A DNA stretch of 44,357 nucleotides from Fibrobacterales bacterium (GTDB taxonomy: Bacteria > Fibrobacterota > Fibrobacteria > Fibrobacterales > CADBQJ01): positions 1-44,357 of the forward strand of contig JAGCEZ010000076.1 in NCBI GenBank assembly GCA_017650365.1, written 5' to 3'. Position numbers and translations under genes: made by a program. The notes below the pieces were generated by a model. That model saw only the letters and a list, made by a program, of their open reading frames with translations, made no database searches and was not told the DNA's origin. How positions within the stretch are numbered: the first letter of the stretch is position 1; each line of letters starts with the position of its first letter. Of the stretch, positions 1 through 7,258 are shown piece by piece.

Positions 1-792
1 GACGCCCTCGACGCGGTCGCGGCCGCCCTGAAGCAGGGCGCGGAAGGGCGGCCGGTCGTCCGCTGCGGCGTCGGGTTCCCCGGCATCGTGCGGAACGGGA
101 CGACGGTCCACGGCTCCCCGAACCTCCCCCAGTGGACCGGCGTCGACCTCGCCGGGGAACTCGGGGCGCGGCTCGCTTCGGACTCCGGCCCGTGCGCGGT
201 GCGCGCCGCCAACGACGCGAACGCCGCCGCCCTGGCCGAAAGCCGGCTGGGCGGGAAGTCGGCCGTGCGCAACCTGCTATTCCTCACCCTCGGAACCGGC
301 GTGGGCGGCGGCGTGGTCGCGGACGGGAAGATCCTGGCGGGGCGCGGCGGGTTCGCCGGCGAGGCGGGCCACGTCACCGTCGACCCCGACGGCGAACCCT
401 GCGGCTGCGGCCGGAACGGCTGCCTGGAGGCGCACTTCTCCGAACTCGGGCTCTCGGCCGCGGCCGCGCGCGCGGGGCTGGGCGAGCTGACCGCGAAGGA
501 GATCTTCGACCGGGCCAAGGCCGGGGACGCCGCCTGCCTCGACCTCCTGGACGAGGGGCTCGACCGCCTGGCGATCGGCATCTCCGGGATGTGCGCGCTC
601 CTCGACCCCGAGGAGATCGTCCTGGGCGGCGGCATCGCCAAGGCCGGGCAGTTCCTCCTCGACGCGCTCCGTCCGCACCTCGCGGAGCGGATCAAGTACC
701 CGGGCTACGAAATCCCGAAGGTCCGCCTCGCCGCGCTCGGAAGCGACGCGGGCGTGCTCGGCGCGCTTCTCGTCGGACTCCAGGGCTCCTGA
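1..792 (+). CDS. ROK-family sugar kinase (5' truncated by window edge)
   Basis: Frame 1 is open from the first base, so the true start lies upstream; 263 codons are visible. ROK kinases phosphorylate glucose, N-acetylglucosamine or N-acetylmannosamine with ATP in the cytoplasm. The family signs are clear: a glycine-rich LTLGTGVGGGVV phosphate-binding segment, the GHVTVD segment, and the zinc-binding CGCGRNGCLE motif at about 409-435 with its upstream His. NDANAA, which carries the catalytic-type Asp, is also present. The missing N-terminus should hold the first ATP-binding DxGGT motif. Substrate cannot be decided from sequence; nagA 3.3 kb downstream makes an amino sugar plausible, but the two are not in one operon as seen here. 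It ends about 115 bases before the next gene, without an obvious terminator hairpin. Confidence 0.9.
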   Translation, partial: DALDAVAAALKQGAEGRPVVRCGVGFPGIVRNGTTVHGSPNLPQWTGVDLAGELGARLASDSGPCAVRAANDANAAALAESRLGGKSAVRNLLFLTLGTGVGGGVVADGKILAGRGGFAGEAGHVTVDPDGEPCGCGRNGCLEAHFSELGLSAAAARAGLGELTAKEIFDRAKAGDAACLDLLDEGLDRLAIGISGMCALLDPEEIVLGGGIAKAGQFLLDALRPHLAERIKYPGYEIPKVRLAALGSDAGVLGALLVGLQGS

Positions 793-856
793 CCGGAAGG
801 GCTCCGGCCCTCGTTCCCTCTCCGCCCCCTCTCCCCCGCACCGGGGCGCGGGTTGT

Positions 857-891
857 TCTACATTTTTGTGCGAAGTTCCTACAATTTTGTG
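857..891 (+). promoter_or_regulatory. Tandem direct repeat / promoter region of the NifA-like gene
   Basis: Two copies of a 14-base element (TCTACATTTTTGTG at 857-870 and CCTACAATTTTGTG at 878-891) match at 12 of 14 positions and start exactly 21 bases apart, two helical turns. Each contains a TACAnT -10-like core. They sit 16-50 bases before the chosen ATG, in an A/T-rich island within GC-rich DNA. They could be tandem promoters or a two-site operator for a dimeric regulator; the sequence does not separate these. Confidence 0.5.
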
Positions 892-906
892 GAAAACGGC
901 AAAACG

Positions 907-2472
907 ATGGCCAAAACGGCGAATCCGGCGGACTCCGCCGACAGCGACGGCTCCCTCCTCGCCGAGGTGTCGCAGGCGATCGAGCACATCGACGACACCG
1001 AACAGCTGCTCGAAACCGTGCTGGAGCTGATCCACAACCACGGCTTCCTCTGGGCCGCGCTCAAGGTGGCCGACCCGCGCACGGGCGAGATCCGCATCCA
1101 CAACTCCAGCGGCCTCTCCGACGACCAGATGCGGCGCGGGCGCTACCGCCTGGGCGAAGGGATCACGGGCTCGGTCTTCGAGACGGGCGAGCCGATCGTC
1201 ATCCCGCACGTCCTCCAGGACAGCCGCTACCTCAACCGCACCGGCAGCGCGAACGAGGACGGCGCCTTCTACTGCTACCCCGTCAAGGCGGGCGGCCGGG
1301 TCCTCGGCGCCCTCTCCGCGCTGGCGCCGGCCTGCTCCCCGGCGGCGCACAAAAGGCACGTCCGGCTCTTCTCGCTCCTCGTCCCGATCATCACGCAGAG
1401 CTTCCGCATCGCCGAGCGCATCTGGGAGGAGCGCGAAGGGCTTCAGGAGGAGAACCGCAGGCTGAGGCTCGACCTCGGGACCAGGCGGAGCCTCGGGAAC
1501 CTCGTCGGGCGGTCGTCGAAGATGCTCGCGGTCCTCGGACAGATCGAGCAGGTCGCCCCGACCTCGGCCACGGTCCTGATCTCGGGCGAGGAGGGGACCG
1601 GGAAGTCGCTCGTCGCCGACGCGATCCACTTCGCCAGCCCGCGCAAGGACCGCCCGCTCCTCAAGGTCAACTGCGCCGACGTGGCGGAGAACATCCTCGA
1701 CGCGGAGCTGTTCGGGTACGAGAACGGCGTCGTCTCCGGGACCGTGCTCCACAAGCGCGGCAAGATCGAGCTCGCCGAAGGGGGGACGCTCCAGCTTTCG
1801 GAGGTGGACGCCCTCACCCCCTCGCTCCAGACCAAGCTCCTGCGCTACCTGCAGGAGAGGGAGTTCCGGCGGCTCGGGGGCGCGGAGACCTTCCGCAGCG
1901 ACGTCCGCATCGTCGCGACCACGCGCGAGCGGCTGGAGGACGCGACCGCCCGCGGCACCTTCCGCGAGGACCTCTACTACCGCCTGAACGTCTTCCGGAT
2001 CCGCATGCCCGCGCTGCGCGAGCGCAAGACCGACGTCATCCTCCTCGCGAACCACTTCCTGCAGCGGCTCAACGCCGAGAACCGCCTCGGGATCCGGCGC
2101 ATCTCCACTCCGGCGATCGACCTGATGATGAGCTACCACTGGCCGGGGAACGTCAGCGAGCTCGAGAACTGCGTGGAGCGCGCCGCCTTCTCGTGCAAGG
2201 GCGACACGCTGCGCGCGCCGGACCTCCCGCCGACGCTGCAGCAGGAGGAGGGGCGCGACATCGGCTCCGAACCGCCGAACTGGAGTCTTCCGCAGGCGGT
2301 CGCGAACCTGGAGAAGGAGATGATCTACGAGGCGCTCCAGCAGTCGCGCGGGCACCAGGGACGCGCGGCCCGCAAGCTGGGCGTCACCGAGCGCCAGCTG
2401 GGCTACAAGATGGCGAAGTACGGCATTCCGAAGAACGCGGCCCTCGCGCTCTCGGACGGCGGGATCGGCTAG
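907..2472 (+). CDS. NifA-type GAF/AAA+/HTH regulator with degenerate sigma54-activation motifs
   Basis: A 521-residue cytoplasmic regulator. The N-terminal GAF domain (about 20-165) carries the NifA-like segments GRYRLGEGITGSVFETG and YLNRTG. A helical linker (about 170-200) leads to an AAA+ domain (about 207-445) with Walker A GEEGTGKS (227-234) and the arginine-finger segment FREDLYYRLNVF. A Fis-type helix-turn-helix with the NifA-like segment RQLGYKMAKYGI ends near residue 507. Two hallmark sites are altered. The GAFTGA loop that contacts sigma54 reads GVVSGT (274-279), and Walker B LDE reads LSE (Asp to Ser at 298, Glu299 kept). It may therefore not hydrolyse ATP normally or activate sigma54 promoters. 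The ATG at 907 is preferred over an in-frame TTG at 853 that would place the A/T-rich repeat island inside the protein. The acyltransferase gene follows after 3 bases. Confidence 0.85.
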   Translation: MAKTANPADSADSDGSLLAEVSQAIEHIDDTEQLLETVLELIHNHGFLWAALKVADPRTGEIRIHNSSGLSDDQMRRGRYRLGEGITGSVFETGEPIVIPHVLQDSRYLNRTGSANEDGAFYCYPVKAGGRVLGALSALAPACSPAAHKRHVRLFSLLVPIITQSFRIAERIWEEREGLQEENRRLRLDLGTRRSLGNLVGRSSKMLAVLGQIEQVAPTSATVLISGEEGTGKSLVADAIHFASPRKDRPLLKVNCADVAENILDAELFGYENGVVSGTVLHKRGKIELAEGGTLQLSEVDALTPSLQTKLLRYLQEREFRRLGGAETFRSDVRIVATTRERLEDATARGTFREDLYYRLNVFRIRMPALRERKTDVILLANHFLQRLNAENRLGIRRISTPAIDLMMSYHWPGNVSELENCVERAAFSCKGDTLRAPDLPPTLQQEEGRDIGSEPPNWSLPQAVANLEKEMIYEALQQSRGHQGRAARKLGVTERQLGYKMAKYGIPKNAALALSDGGIG

Positions 2473-2475
2473 GGG

Positions 2476-3378
2476 ATGGCGGCCTTCGCGCAGACGCTCG
2501 CCTCCGCCGCGCTCCGGCTCTGGATCGCGCTCCCCCGCCGCGCCGCCTCCGCGCTCCACGCGCTCCTCGCCCCGGCCGCGCTCCTCCTCAAGCCCCGCAT
2601 CCGCGCCCGCCTCCGCGCCCGGCTCGGCGACGCCTCCCCGTTCCTCGCGGAGACGCCTCGCCCGGCGCGGGTCCTGCGGGCCGTCGCGGACGAAGTCCAC
2701 GCCTCCGCGCGCATCCTCGCTTCGCTCGGAACCGCGCGCCGCGACGGCCCCGAGATCCGCCTCGTCGGCGAAGAGATCCTGGAACGCCTCGCCGCCGCGG
2801 ATTCCTCCGCTCCGGCCCCTTCCGCGGTCCCCGGACACCGCGGCGGCGAAGAGCCCGGGCGGAAGGCGCGCGCGGCGCAGGCGCCGTTCGTCGTCCTCTT
2901 CGGAATCCACCAGGGGCTCTGGGAGCTCCTCCCCGGCGCCATCGCCGCGCGCGGCCTGGCCGTCCACGTCCCCGCGGCGCGGCTCAAATGCGGCGACGAC
3001 GTCGTCCGCGCCCTCCGCGCCGCGGAAAACGTTGAATACTTCCCGGGGAACGAACTCCCGCTGAAAATCCGCGCCCTCGCGAGAGGTGAACAATCGAATC
3101 AAGTTCTGGCATTGCTCGTCGACCAGCCCGGGCCAAATTGCAAGGAGACGGTTTCGCTCTTCGGACGGGAGCGCGTCTGGTGGAGCGCCCCGCTGCGCAC
3201 CGCGAAACGGTGCGGCGCCGCGATCGTCCCCTTCTCGGTCTCGAAGGAGGGAGACGGCGCGAAGATCGAGCTTTTCCCGCCGCTCGAAGGCGCCCCCGAA
3301 GAGATGGGCCCGCTCTCCGCTAAATGGGCCGAAGCGCGGATCCAGGCCGCCCCCGCCTCCTGGGTTTGGTACTATTGA
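2476..3378 (+). CDS. LpxL/HtrB-like lysophospholipid acyltransferase
   Basis: A 300-residue membrane-associated acyltransferase of the lipid A late-acyltransferase (LpxL/HtrB) family. The catalytic HX4(D/E) motif is HQGLWE (His145, Glu150). The second family block follows: LVDQPGP, VSLFGRERVW and PLRTAKRCGAAIVPFSV, and the C-terminus has the APASWVWYY segment typical of this family (PxQWxWxH-like). Such enzymes move a fatty acyl chain from acyl-ACP to a Kdo-lipid A precursor at the inner membrane. The N-terminus (about 1-60) is hydrophobic and Arg-rich, fitting a membrane anchor. The stretch 108-132 (Ala/Pro/Gly-rich) looks like a lineage-specific linker. It starts 3 bases after the NifA-like gene, so the two are probably cotranscribed and translationally coupled. 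It could act on another glycolipid; the exact acceptor is not readable. Confidence 0.8.
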   Translation: MAAFAQTLASAALRLWIALPRRAASALHALLAPAALLLKPRIRARLRARLGDASPFLAETPRPARVLRAVADEVHASARILASLGTARRDGPEIRLVGEEILERLAAADSSAPAPSAVPGHRGGEEPGRKARAAQAPFVVLFGIHQGLWELLPGAIAARGLAVHVPAARLKCGDDVVRALRAAENVEYFPGNELPLKIRALARGEQSNQVLALLVDQPGPNCKETVSLFGRERVWWSAPLRTAKRCGAAIVPFSVSKEGDGAKIELFPPLEGAPEEMGPLSAKWAEARIQAAPASWVWYY

Positions 3379-3383
3379 GCGCA
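3370..3383 (+). promoter_or_regulatory. Promoter -10 box placing transcription start at the ATG (leaderless)
   Basis: TACTAT at 3370-3375 is followed by exactly seven bases and then the ATG at 3383; no Shine-Dalgarno sequence is present. Transcription would start at or within a base of the start codon. The box overlaps the last codons and stop of the upstream gene. Confidence 0.5.
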
Positions 3384-4084
3384 TGATCGTCAAAGCATCC
3401 CGAGCCGGAATCGAACACGCGCGCGACGACGACCAGGCGCCCGCGATGGGGAACGTCAGCTACCTCCTCGCCGCGCCCGAAGCGCGCGAAGCCTGGCTGG
3501 TGGACCCGGCGTGGGACGTCCCCGGCCTCCTCCGCCAGGTCGAGGCGCTGGGCTGCGAGCTCAAGCGCGTTCTCCTCACGCACAACCACGCCGACCACGC
3601 GGGCGGGTTCATCTTCGGAATCCAGATCCCCGGAATCGACGACGTCGAGGCCGCGCTCGGGAACTCGGTCCCGGTCTCCGTCCACGCGGCGGACCTCCCG
3701 CAGCTCGCGCGGGCCTTCCCCGGCCTGGAACCGCTTCTGGAACCGCTTCCGGACTCCCCGCTCGAACTCGCCGGGGAGGAGGTCCGCGTCCTCCGCACGC
3801 CCGGACACACCCCCGGATCGGTCTGCTACGTCGCGTCCGGGACGATCTTCACGGGCGACACGCTCTTCGCGCAGGGGTGCGGCCGCGTCGACCTCCCGGG
3901 CGGGAACGCGGAGCGGATGCTGGAATCGCTCCGCGCGCTGAAGAACGCCGACCCGGAACTCCTCCTCGCCCCCGGGCACGTCTACGGGCTCCCGCGCCTC
4001 TCCCCCGCCGGGGATTCCGGACTTCCGTGGAGCCTCACGCTGGGCGAAACCATCGCCCGGAACGGCGATTTCGCCGATTTGTAG
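3383..4084 (+). CDS. MBL-fold hydrolase (glyoxalase II-like)
   Basis: A 233-residue metallo-beta-lactamase-fold protein. The dinuclear-metal motif THxHxDH is intact as THNHADH (Thr66 to His72), followed by further metal ligands in TPGHTPGSV and FTGDTLF and a late His in APGHVYG. The overall plan is that of hydroxyacylglutathione hydrolase or persulfide dioxygenase-type enzymes, which cleave thioesters in the cytoplasm. An insertion (about 80-115) between the first two motifs is longer than in compact family members. The substrate is not determined by sequence. Start chosen at the ATG just after the upstream stop; the reading frame extends further upstream but that part lies inside the acyltransferase gene. 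Confidence 0.85.
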   Translation: MIVKASRAGIEHARDDDQAPAMGNVSYLLAAPEAREAWLVDPAWDVPGLLRQVEALGCELKRVLLTHNHADHAGGFIFGIQIPGIDDVEAALGNSVPVSVHAADLPQLARAFPGLEPLLEPLPDSPLELAGEEVRVLRTPGHTPGSVCYVASGTIFTGDTLFAQGCGRVDLPGGNAERMLESLRALKNADPELLLAPGHVYGLPRLSPAGDSGLPWSLTLGETIARNGDFADL

Positions 4085-4105
4085 CCCTCCGCCGCCGCAA
4101 AATCC

Positions 4106-4111
4106 TAGATT
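4106..4111 (+). promoter_or_regulatory. Putative -10 box of nagA
   Basis: CCTAGATTAG (TAGATT at 4106-4111) stands 31 bases before the nagA ATG in the 57-base gap, and fits the recurrent CTA-N3-TT promoter box of this window. No convincing -35 is seen. Confidence 0.45.
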
Positions 4112-4141
4112 AGAACGGCACAAAACACCGCCGAGGCCACT

Positions 4142-5317
4142 ATGAGCATGCTCTGCCTGTACAACGGGACCCTCCACACCGGTCTGACCGTCCTCCACCA
4201 GCACACCCTGATCATCGAAAACGGGCGCATCAAGGACGTTCTGAGCAACGAACGCTTCAAGAAGATGCAGCTCCCCGACGACGCGAAGGTGATCGACCTC
4301 CAGCAGATCAACGTCGCCCCCGGCCTCATCGACACGCACATCCACGGCAACGGCGGCTACGGCACCGAAGACGCCTCCACCGACAGCATCCTGGGGATGT
4401 CGCAGGAGCTGCTGAAGTACGGCGTCACCGGCTTCCTCCCCACCCTCTACCCCATGCCCGAGGCCGAGTTCCTCAAGGCCGTGGCCGCCGTCCGCGACGC
4501 CATGGGCCGCGAAGAGGGCGCGCGCATCTTCGGGATGCACCTCGAAGGACCGTTCATCTCGCCCGCCCGCCTGGGCGTGCAGCGCCCCGAGACCGTCCGT
4601 CCGATCGACGTCGGCTTCATGCAGAAGCTCTGGGACATCTCGGAGGGGAAGATCTCGCTGATGACCGTCGCGCCCGAACTGGAGGGGCTGCGCGACCTCG
4701 CCTTCTTCTGCATGGAACGCGGGATCGTCCTGAGCGCGGGCCACACCGACGCCTCCTACGACGACATGGTCGAGGCCATGGCCATCGGCGTCCGCCACGC
4801 CACCCACCTCTTCAACGCCATGCACAAGCTGCACCACCGCGACCCCGGCGTCGTCGGCGCGCTGCTGCTCCACATGGACGTCTCGTGCGAAATCATCGGC
4901 GACGGCTACCATGTCCACCCCAGCCTCGTCCGCCTGCTCATCCGCAACAAGGCCGCCGACAAGGTGGTGCTCGTGACCGACGCCCTCAAGCCCACCGGCC
5001 AGTCGGAAGGACCGCTCTTCGCCAACAACGAGGAGGTCTACCTCTCCGACGAGCACATCTTCCTCCGCAAGAAGGACAACGTGATCGCCGGCTCGTCCCT
5101 CACGATGGACCGCGGCGTGCACAACCTCTACAACTTCGGCGTCTCGCTCGACATGGCCTTCCGCATGGCCACCGCGAACCCCGCCAAGATCATCGGCCGC
5201 GACAACCACTTCGGCTACCTGCTCCCCGGCATGGCGGCCGACATCGTGGTGATGGACTACGACTTCAACGTCAAGCTGACCATCGTCGGCGGCGAGATCA
5301 AGTACAGCACGATCTAG
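4142..5317 (+). CDS. nagA: N-acetylglucosamine-6-phosphate deacetylase
   Basis: A 391-residue amidohydrolase that removes acetate from N-acetylglucosamine-6-phosphate, the committed step in amino-sugar catabolism and cell-wall amino-sugar recycling. Recognisable motifs are DTHIHG (Asp64, His66, His68), HLEGPF (metal-ligand Glu135), SAGHTDAS (His201), ATHLFNAM (His222) and VTDA, corresponding to the active-site set of characterised NagA proteins, including the Glu/His/His metal site. Length matches the family (about 380-400). A second in-frame ATG lies two codons in (4148). The secreted protein gene starts 17 bases downstream and may be cotranscribed. A ROK kinase lies upstream and a chitinase downstream in the same neighbourhood, fitting an N-acetylglucosamine supply, but no nagB is in the window. 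Confidence 0.95.
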   Translation: MSMLCLYNGTLHTGLTVLHQHTLIIENGRIKDVLSNERFKKMQLPDDAKVIDLQQINVAPGLIDTHIHGNGGYGTEDASTDSILGMSQELLKYGVTGFLPTLYPMPEAEFLKAVAAVRDAMGREEGARIFGMHLEGPFISPARLGVQRPETVRPIDVGFMQKLWDISEGKISLMTVAPELEGLRDLAFFCMERGIVLSAGHTDASYDDMVEAMAIGVRHATHLFNAMHKLHHRDPGVVGALLLHMDVSCEIIGDGYHVHPSLVRLLIRNKAADKVVLVTDALKPTGQSEGPLFANNEEVYLSDEHIFLRKKDNVIAGSSLTMDRGVHNLYNFGVSLDMAFRMATANPAKIIGRDNHFGYLLPGMAADIVVMDYDFNVKLTIVGGEIKYSTI

Positions 5318-5334
5318 CCCGCGGGGAGGAGACG

Positions 5335-7236
5335 ATGAAAGACGCACGGAAATCCAGCCGCGGCGCCGTGTTGGCGTCGCTTCTCTGCTTCGCGGCCGCC
5401 TCGGCGCAGGAGATCGCCCTCCCGGCCAACTGGCCGGCCGACGAGATGGTCTTCGGCTACGCCCTGGGAGTGCGGGAAGACGCCATCGCAGGCTCCGAAC
5501 TAACCAGGAATCTCTACGCCTATCCCCACCGCAACGTCACCATGCAGCTGAACATGCAAGGGGAAATCGACACCGCGACGACCGTCAACGCAATCTGGGA
5601 ACTCGCCCAGATGTGGATTCCGCAAATCAGAGGATGGGACGGACACGAGAACGAACGCCATACCGGCATCGGGGTGACGATGTCGGTCTTTTCGGCGGAA
5701 ATCGGCGAAGCGCAGGTCGATGTCCGCGACGAACGCGTCCGAGTCCTGCGCAAGATGAACGACACGGCGACCATCGCCCGCTGGTTCTCCTGGATGGAAA
5801 CCATCCAGTCGAAAATCAACTACTACACCGATCAGGACGCGCTCCCCAACCCGATAGTCGTCCTGGAACCGGATGTCTGGGGAACCGTTCTCCAGGCCCG
5901 TTTCCATTTCGAAAACGAACCGTGCGACAGCTCCTGGTGCGAAGGCAAGACCTGGGGGCAGGTGCTCGACTTCCGCGTCCCCCTGAACGAAGGGCTCGCC
6001 GCGGCCAATTCCCCGATCGCCGGCGAAGTGGCCGCCAATCCCGCGCTCTACCCGCAGACGGTGGCCGGCCTCGCCCGCGCCATGGTCCGGGCCGTGCGCC
6101 AGGCGATGCCCGGAGCCAACCTCTTTTCGCACGTCTCCACCTGGGCCGTCTACGCCGACGGCTGCACCGACGGCGGCTCCCCGGAAAACCTGACCAACGA
6201 CAACCTCCGCGCGTTCAAGTCGACCGAGAGCATGGTCAACTGGCCCGCGGGATACGTCAAGCTCTCCGCGATGGCCAACGTCCGCTTCTACCGCGAACTC
6301 TACGGCTGGAACGCCGAAACCGGCGGCCATCTCGACGACGCCGTCTGGCCCGACGGCTTCGCGGTCGAGAAATACCCCTACGACGCCGGCATGGTGCGGG
6401 ACTCCGCCGGCACCGGCCACTACCGCGCCCAGAGCGCCTATCCGATGCCCGGCGCGGGCACGGACGCCTTCTTCTGGAATCAGACCCAGATGAACCGCTG
6501 GATTCTCTGGGCGAAAACGCTTTCGCAGGGATCGCGCATGCCGCTCCTCGCCTACGGCGTTCCGGTGGGGAACGGTTCGCTGCCCGACGAGCCCTTCGCC
6601 TGGAAGGACACCTTCGTCGACTGGCTCTTCAGCAGCTCCAACTGGGGCGACCGGTACGTCTGGGATCCCGACAACTGGACCAAGTTCAAGAACGCCGGCT
6701 TTGTCGGCATCTTCGCGTCGCGCGCGGGATGGCCGGCCACCGGCACCCATTGGAACGCGCGCACCCAGAGGAGCGGCGACGGCACGGGCTGCGGCTCGAC
6801 CATCAACGGCGTCGCGGTCTCCTGTCCCGTTTCGACCGCAGGCGACGGTCTTTTCTTCGTCTCGCAGTTCAAGGGGCACGACCGCTCGCTAGCGCCGATC
6901 CCGGTGACCTTCGACGAAGAGGCCTTCGACCTCTACACCGGCTTCTGCCAGACCCCGCCGGAAGAGGAGGACGACGCCGGAACGCGGGCGGACGTCGTGC
7001 GCGCCGCCGTCGTCGGCGCGGCGTTCGTCCGCGGCGGGCGGGTCTTCGTCCCCGCGAGCGGACAGGTCGCCGAGGCGAAGGTCTACGACCTCTTCGGACG
7101 CGAACGGCTCGATTTCGGAGGCGCCCTCGAAAACGGCATGCTCTCCTTCGACGCCTCCGCGCTCCCCGTCGGGACCTATTTCGTCTCCGTGACGGCGGAC
7201 GGCGCCCGTTCCGTGCAGAGCGTCCGGCTGAAATGA
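5335..7236 (+). CDS. Secreted protein with T9SS-like C-terminal sorting domain, unknown catalytic type
   Basis: A 633-residue protein with a signal peptide (basic MKDARKSSRG, hydrophobic core, cleavage near residue 24 after SA). The last about 80 residues (VYDLFGRERLDF, then LPVGTYFVSVTADG and a terminal basic strand VQSVRLK) form a beta domain resembling type A sorting domains of type IX secretion. The body (25-540) is aromatic-rich, with NPIVVLEPDVWG (Glu178, Asp180), many Trp and Asn, and a few Cys. The LEPD segment recalls catalytic acidic strands in some glycoside hydrolases, such as the EPD of GH6, but I cannot assign a family. A strong Shine-Dalgarno (GGGGAGGA) precedes the ATG. It follows nagA by 17 bases, so a secreted carbohydrate-active role is reasonable but inferred. 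Confidence 0.8.
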   Translation: MKDARKSSRGAVLASLLCFAAASAQEIALPANWPADEMVFGYALGVREDAIAGSELTRNLYAYPHRNVTMQLNMQGEIDTATTVNAIWELAQMWIPQIRGWDGHENERHTGIGVTMSVFSAEIGEAQVDVRDERVRVLRKMNDTATIARWFSWMETIQSKINYYTDQDALPNPIVVLEPDVWGTVLQARFHFENEPCDSSWCEGKTWGQVLDFRVPLNEGLAAANSPIAGEVAANPALYPQTVAGLARAMVRAVRQAMPGANLFSHVSTWAVYADGCTDGGSPENLTNDNLRAFKSTESMVNWPAGYVKLSAMANVRFYRELYGWNAETGGHLDDAVWPDGFAVEKYPYDAGMVRDSAGTGHYRAQSAYPMPGAGTDAFFWNQTQMNRWILWAKTLSQGSRMPLLAYGVPVGNGSLPDEPFAWKDTFVDWLFSSSNWGDRYVWDPDNWTKFKNAGFVGIFASRAGWPATGTHWNARTQRSGDGTGCGSTINGVAVSCPVSTAGDGLFFVSQFKGHDRSLAPIPVTFDEEAFDLYTGFCQTPPEEEDDAGTRADVVRAAVVGAAFVRGGRVFVPASGQVAEAKVYDLFGRERLDFGGALENGMLSFDASALPVGTYFVSVTADGARSVQSVRLK

Positions 7237-7258
7237 CGTATTCGACGAGGTCTTGACA

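Noticed and set aside
853-906. TTG start at 853 adding 18 residues to the NifA-like regulator
   Set aside because: It would turn the A/T-rich direct repeats into coding sequence (MFYIFVRSSYNFVENGK) and lies upstream of the likely promoter; the ATG at 907 gives a normal N-terminus.
132-3035. Very long reading frames on other frames or strands (132-3035, 277-3393 minus, 3320-5347 minus, 6869-9559 minus, 34550-36799 minus and similar)
   Set aside because: They are Arg/Gly/Ala-rich shadows produced by high GC at third positions and overlap genes with clear motifs, promoters and ribosome sites.
5335-7236. Calling the secreted protein a GH6 cellulase because of LEPD
   Set aside because: Only a four-residue resemblance; other GH6 motifs and disulfide pattern were not seen.
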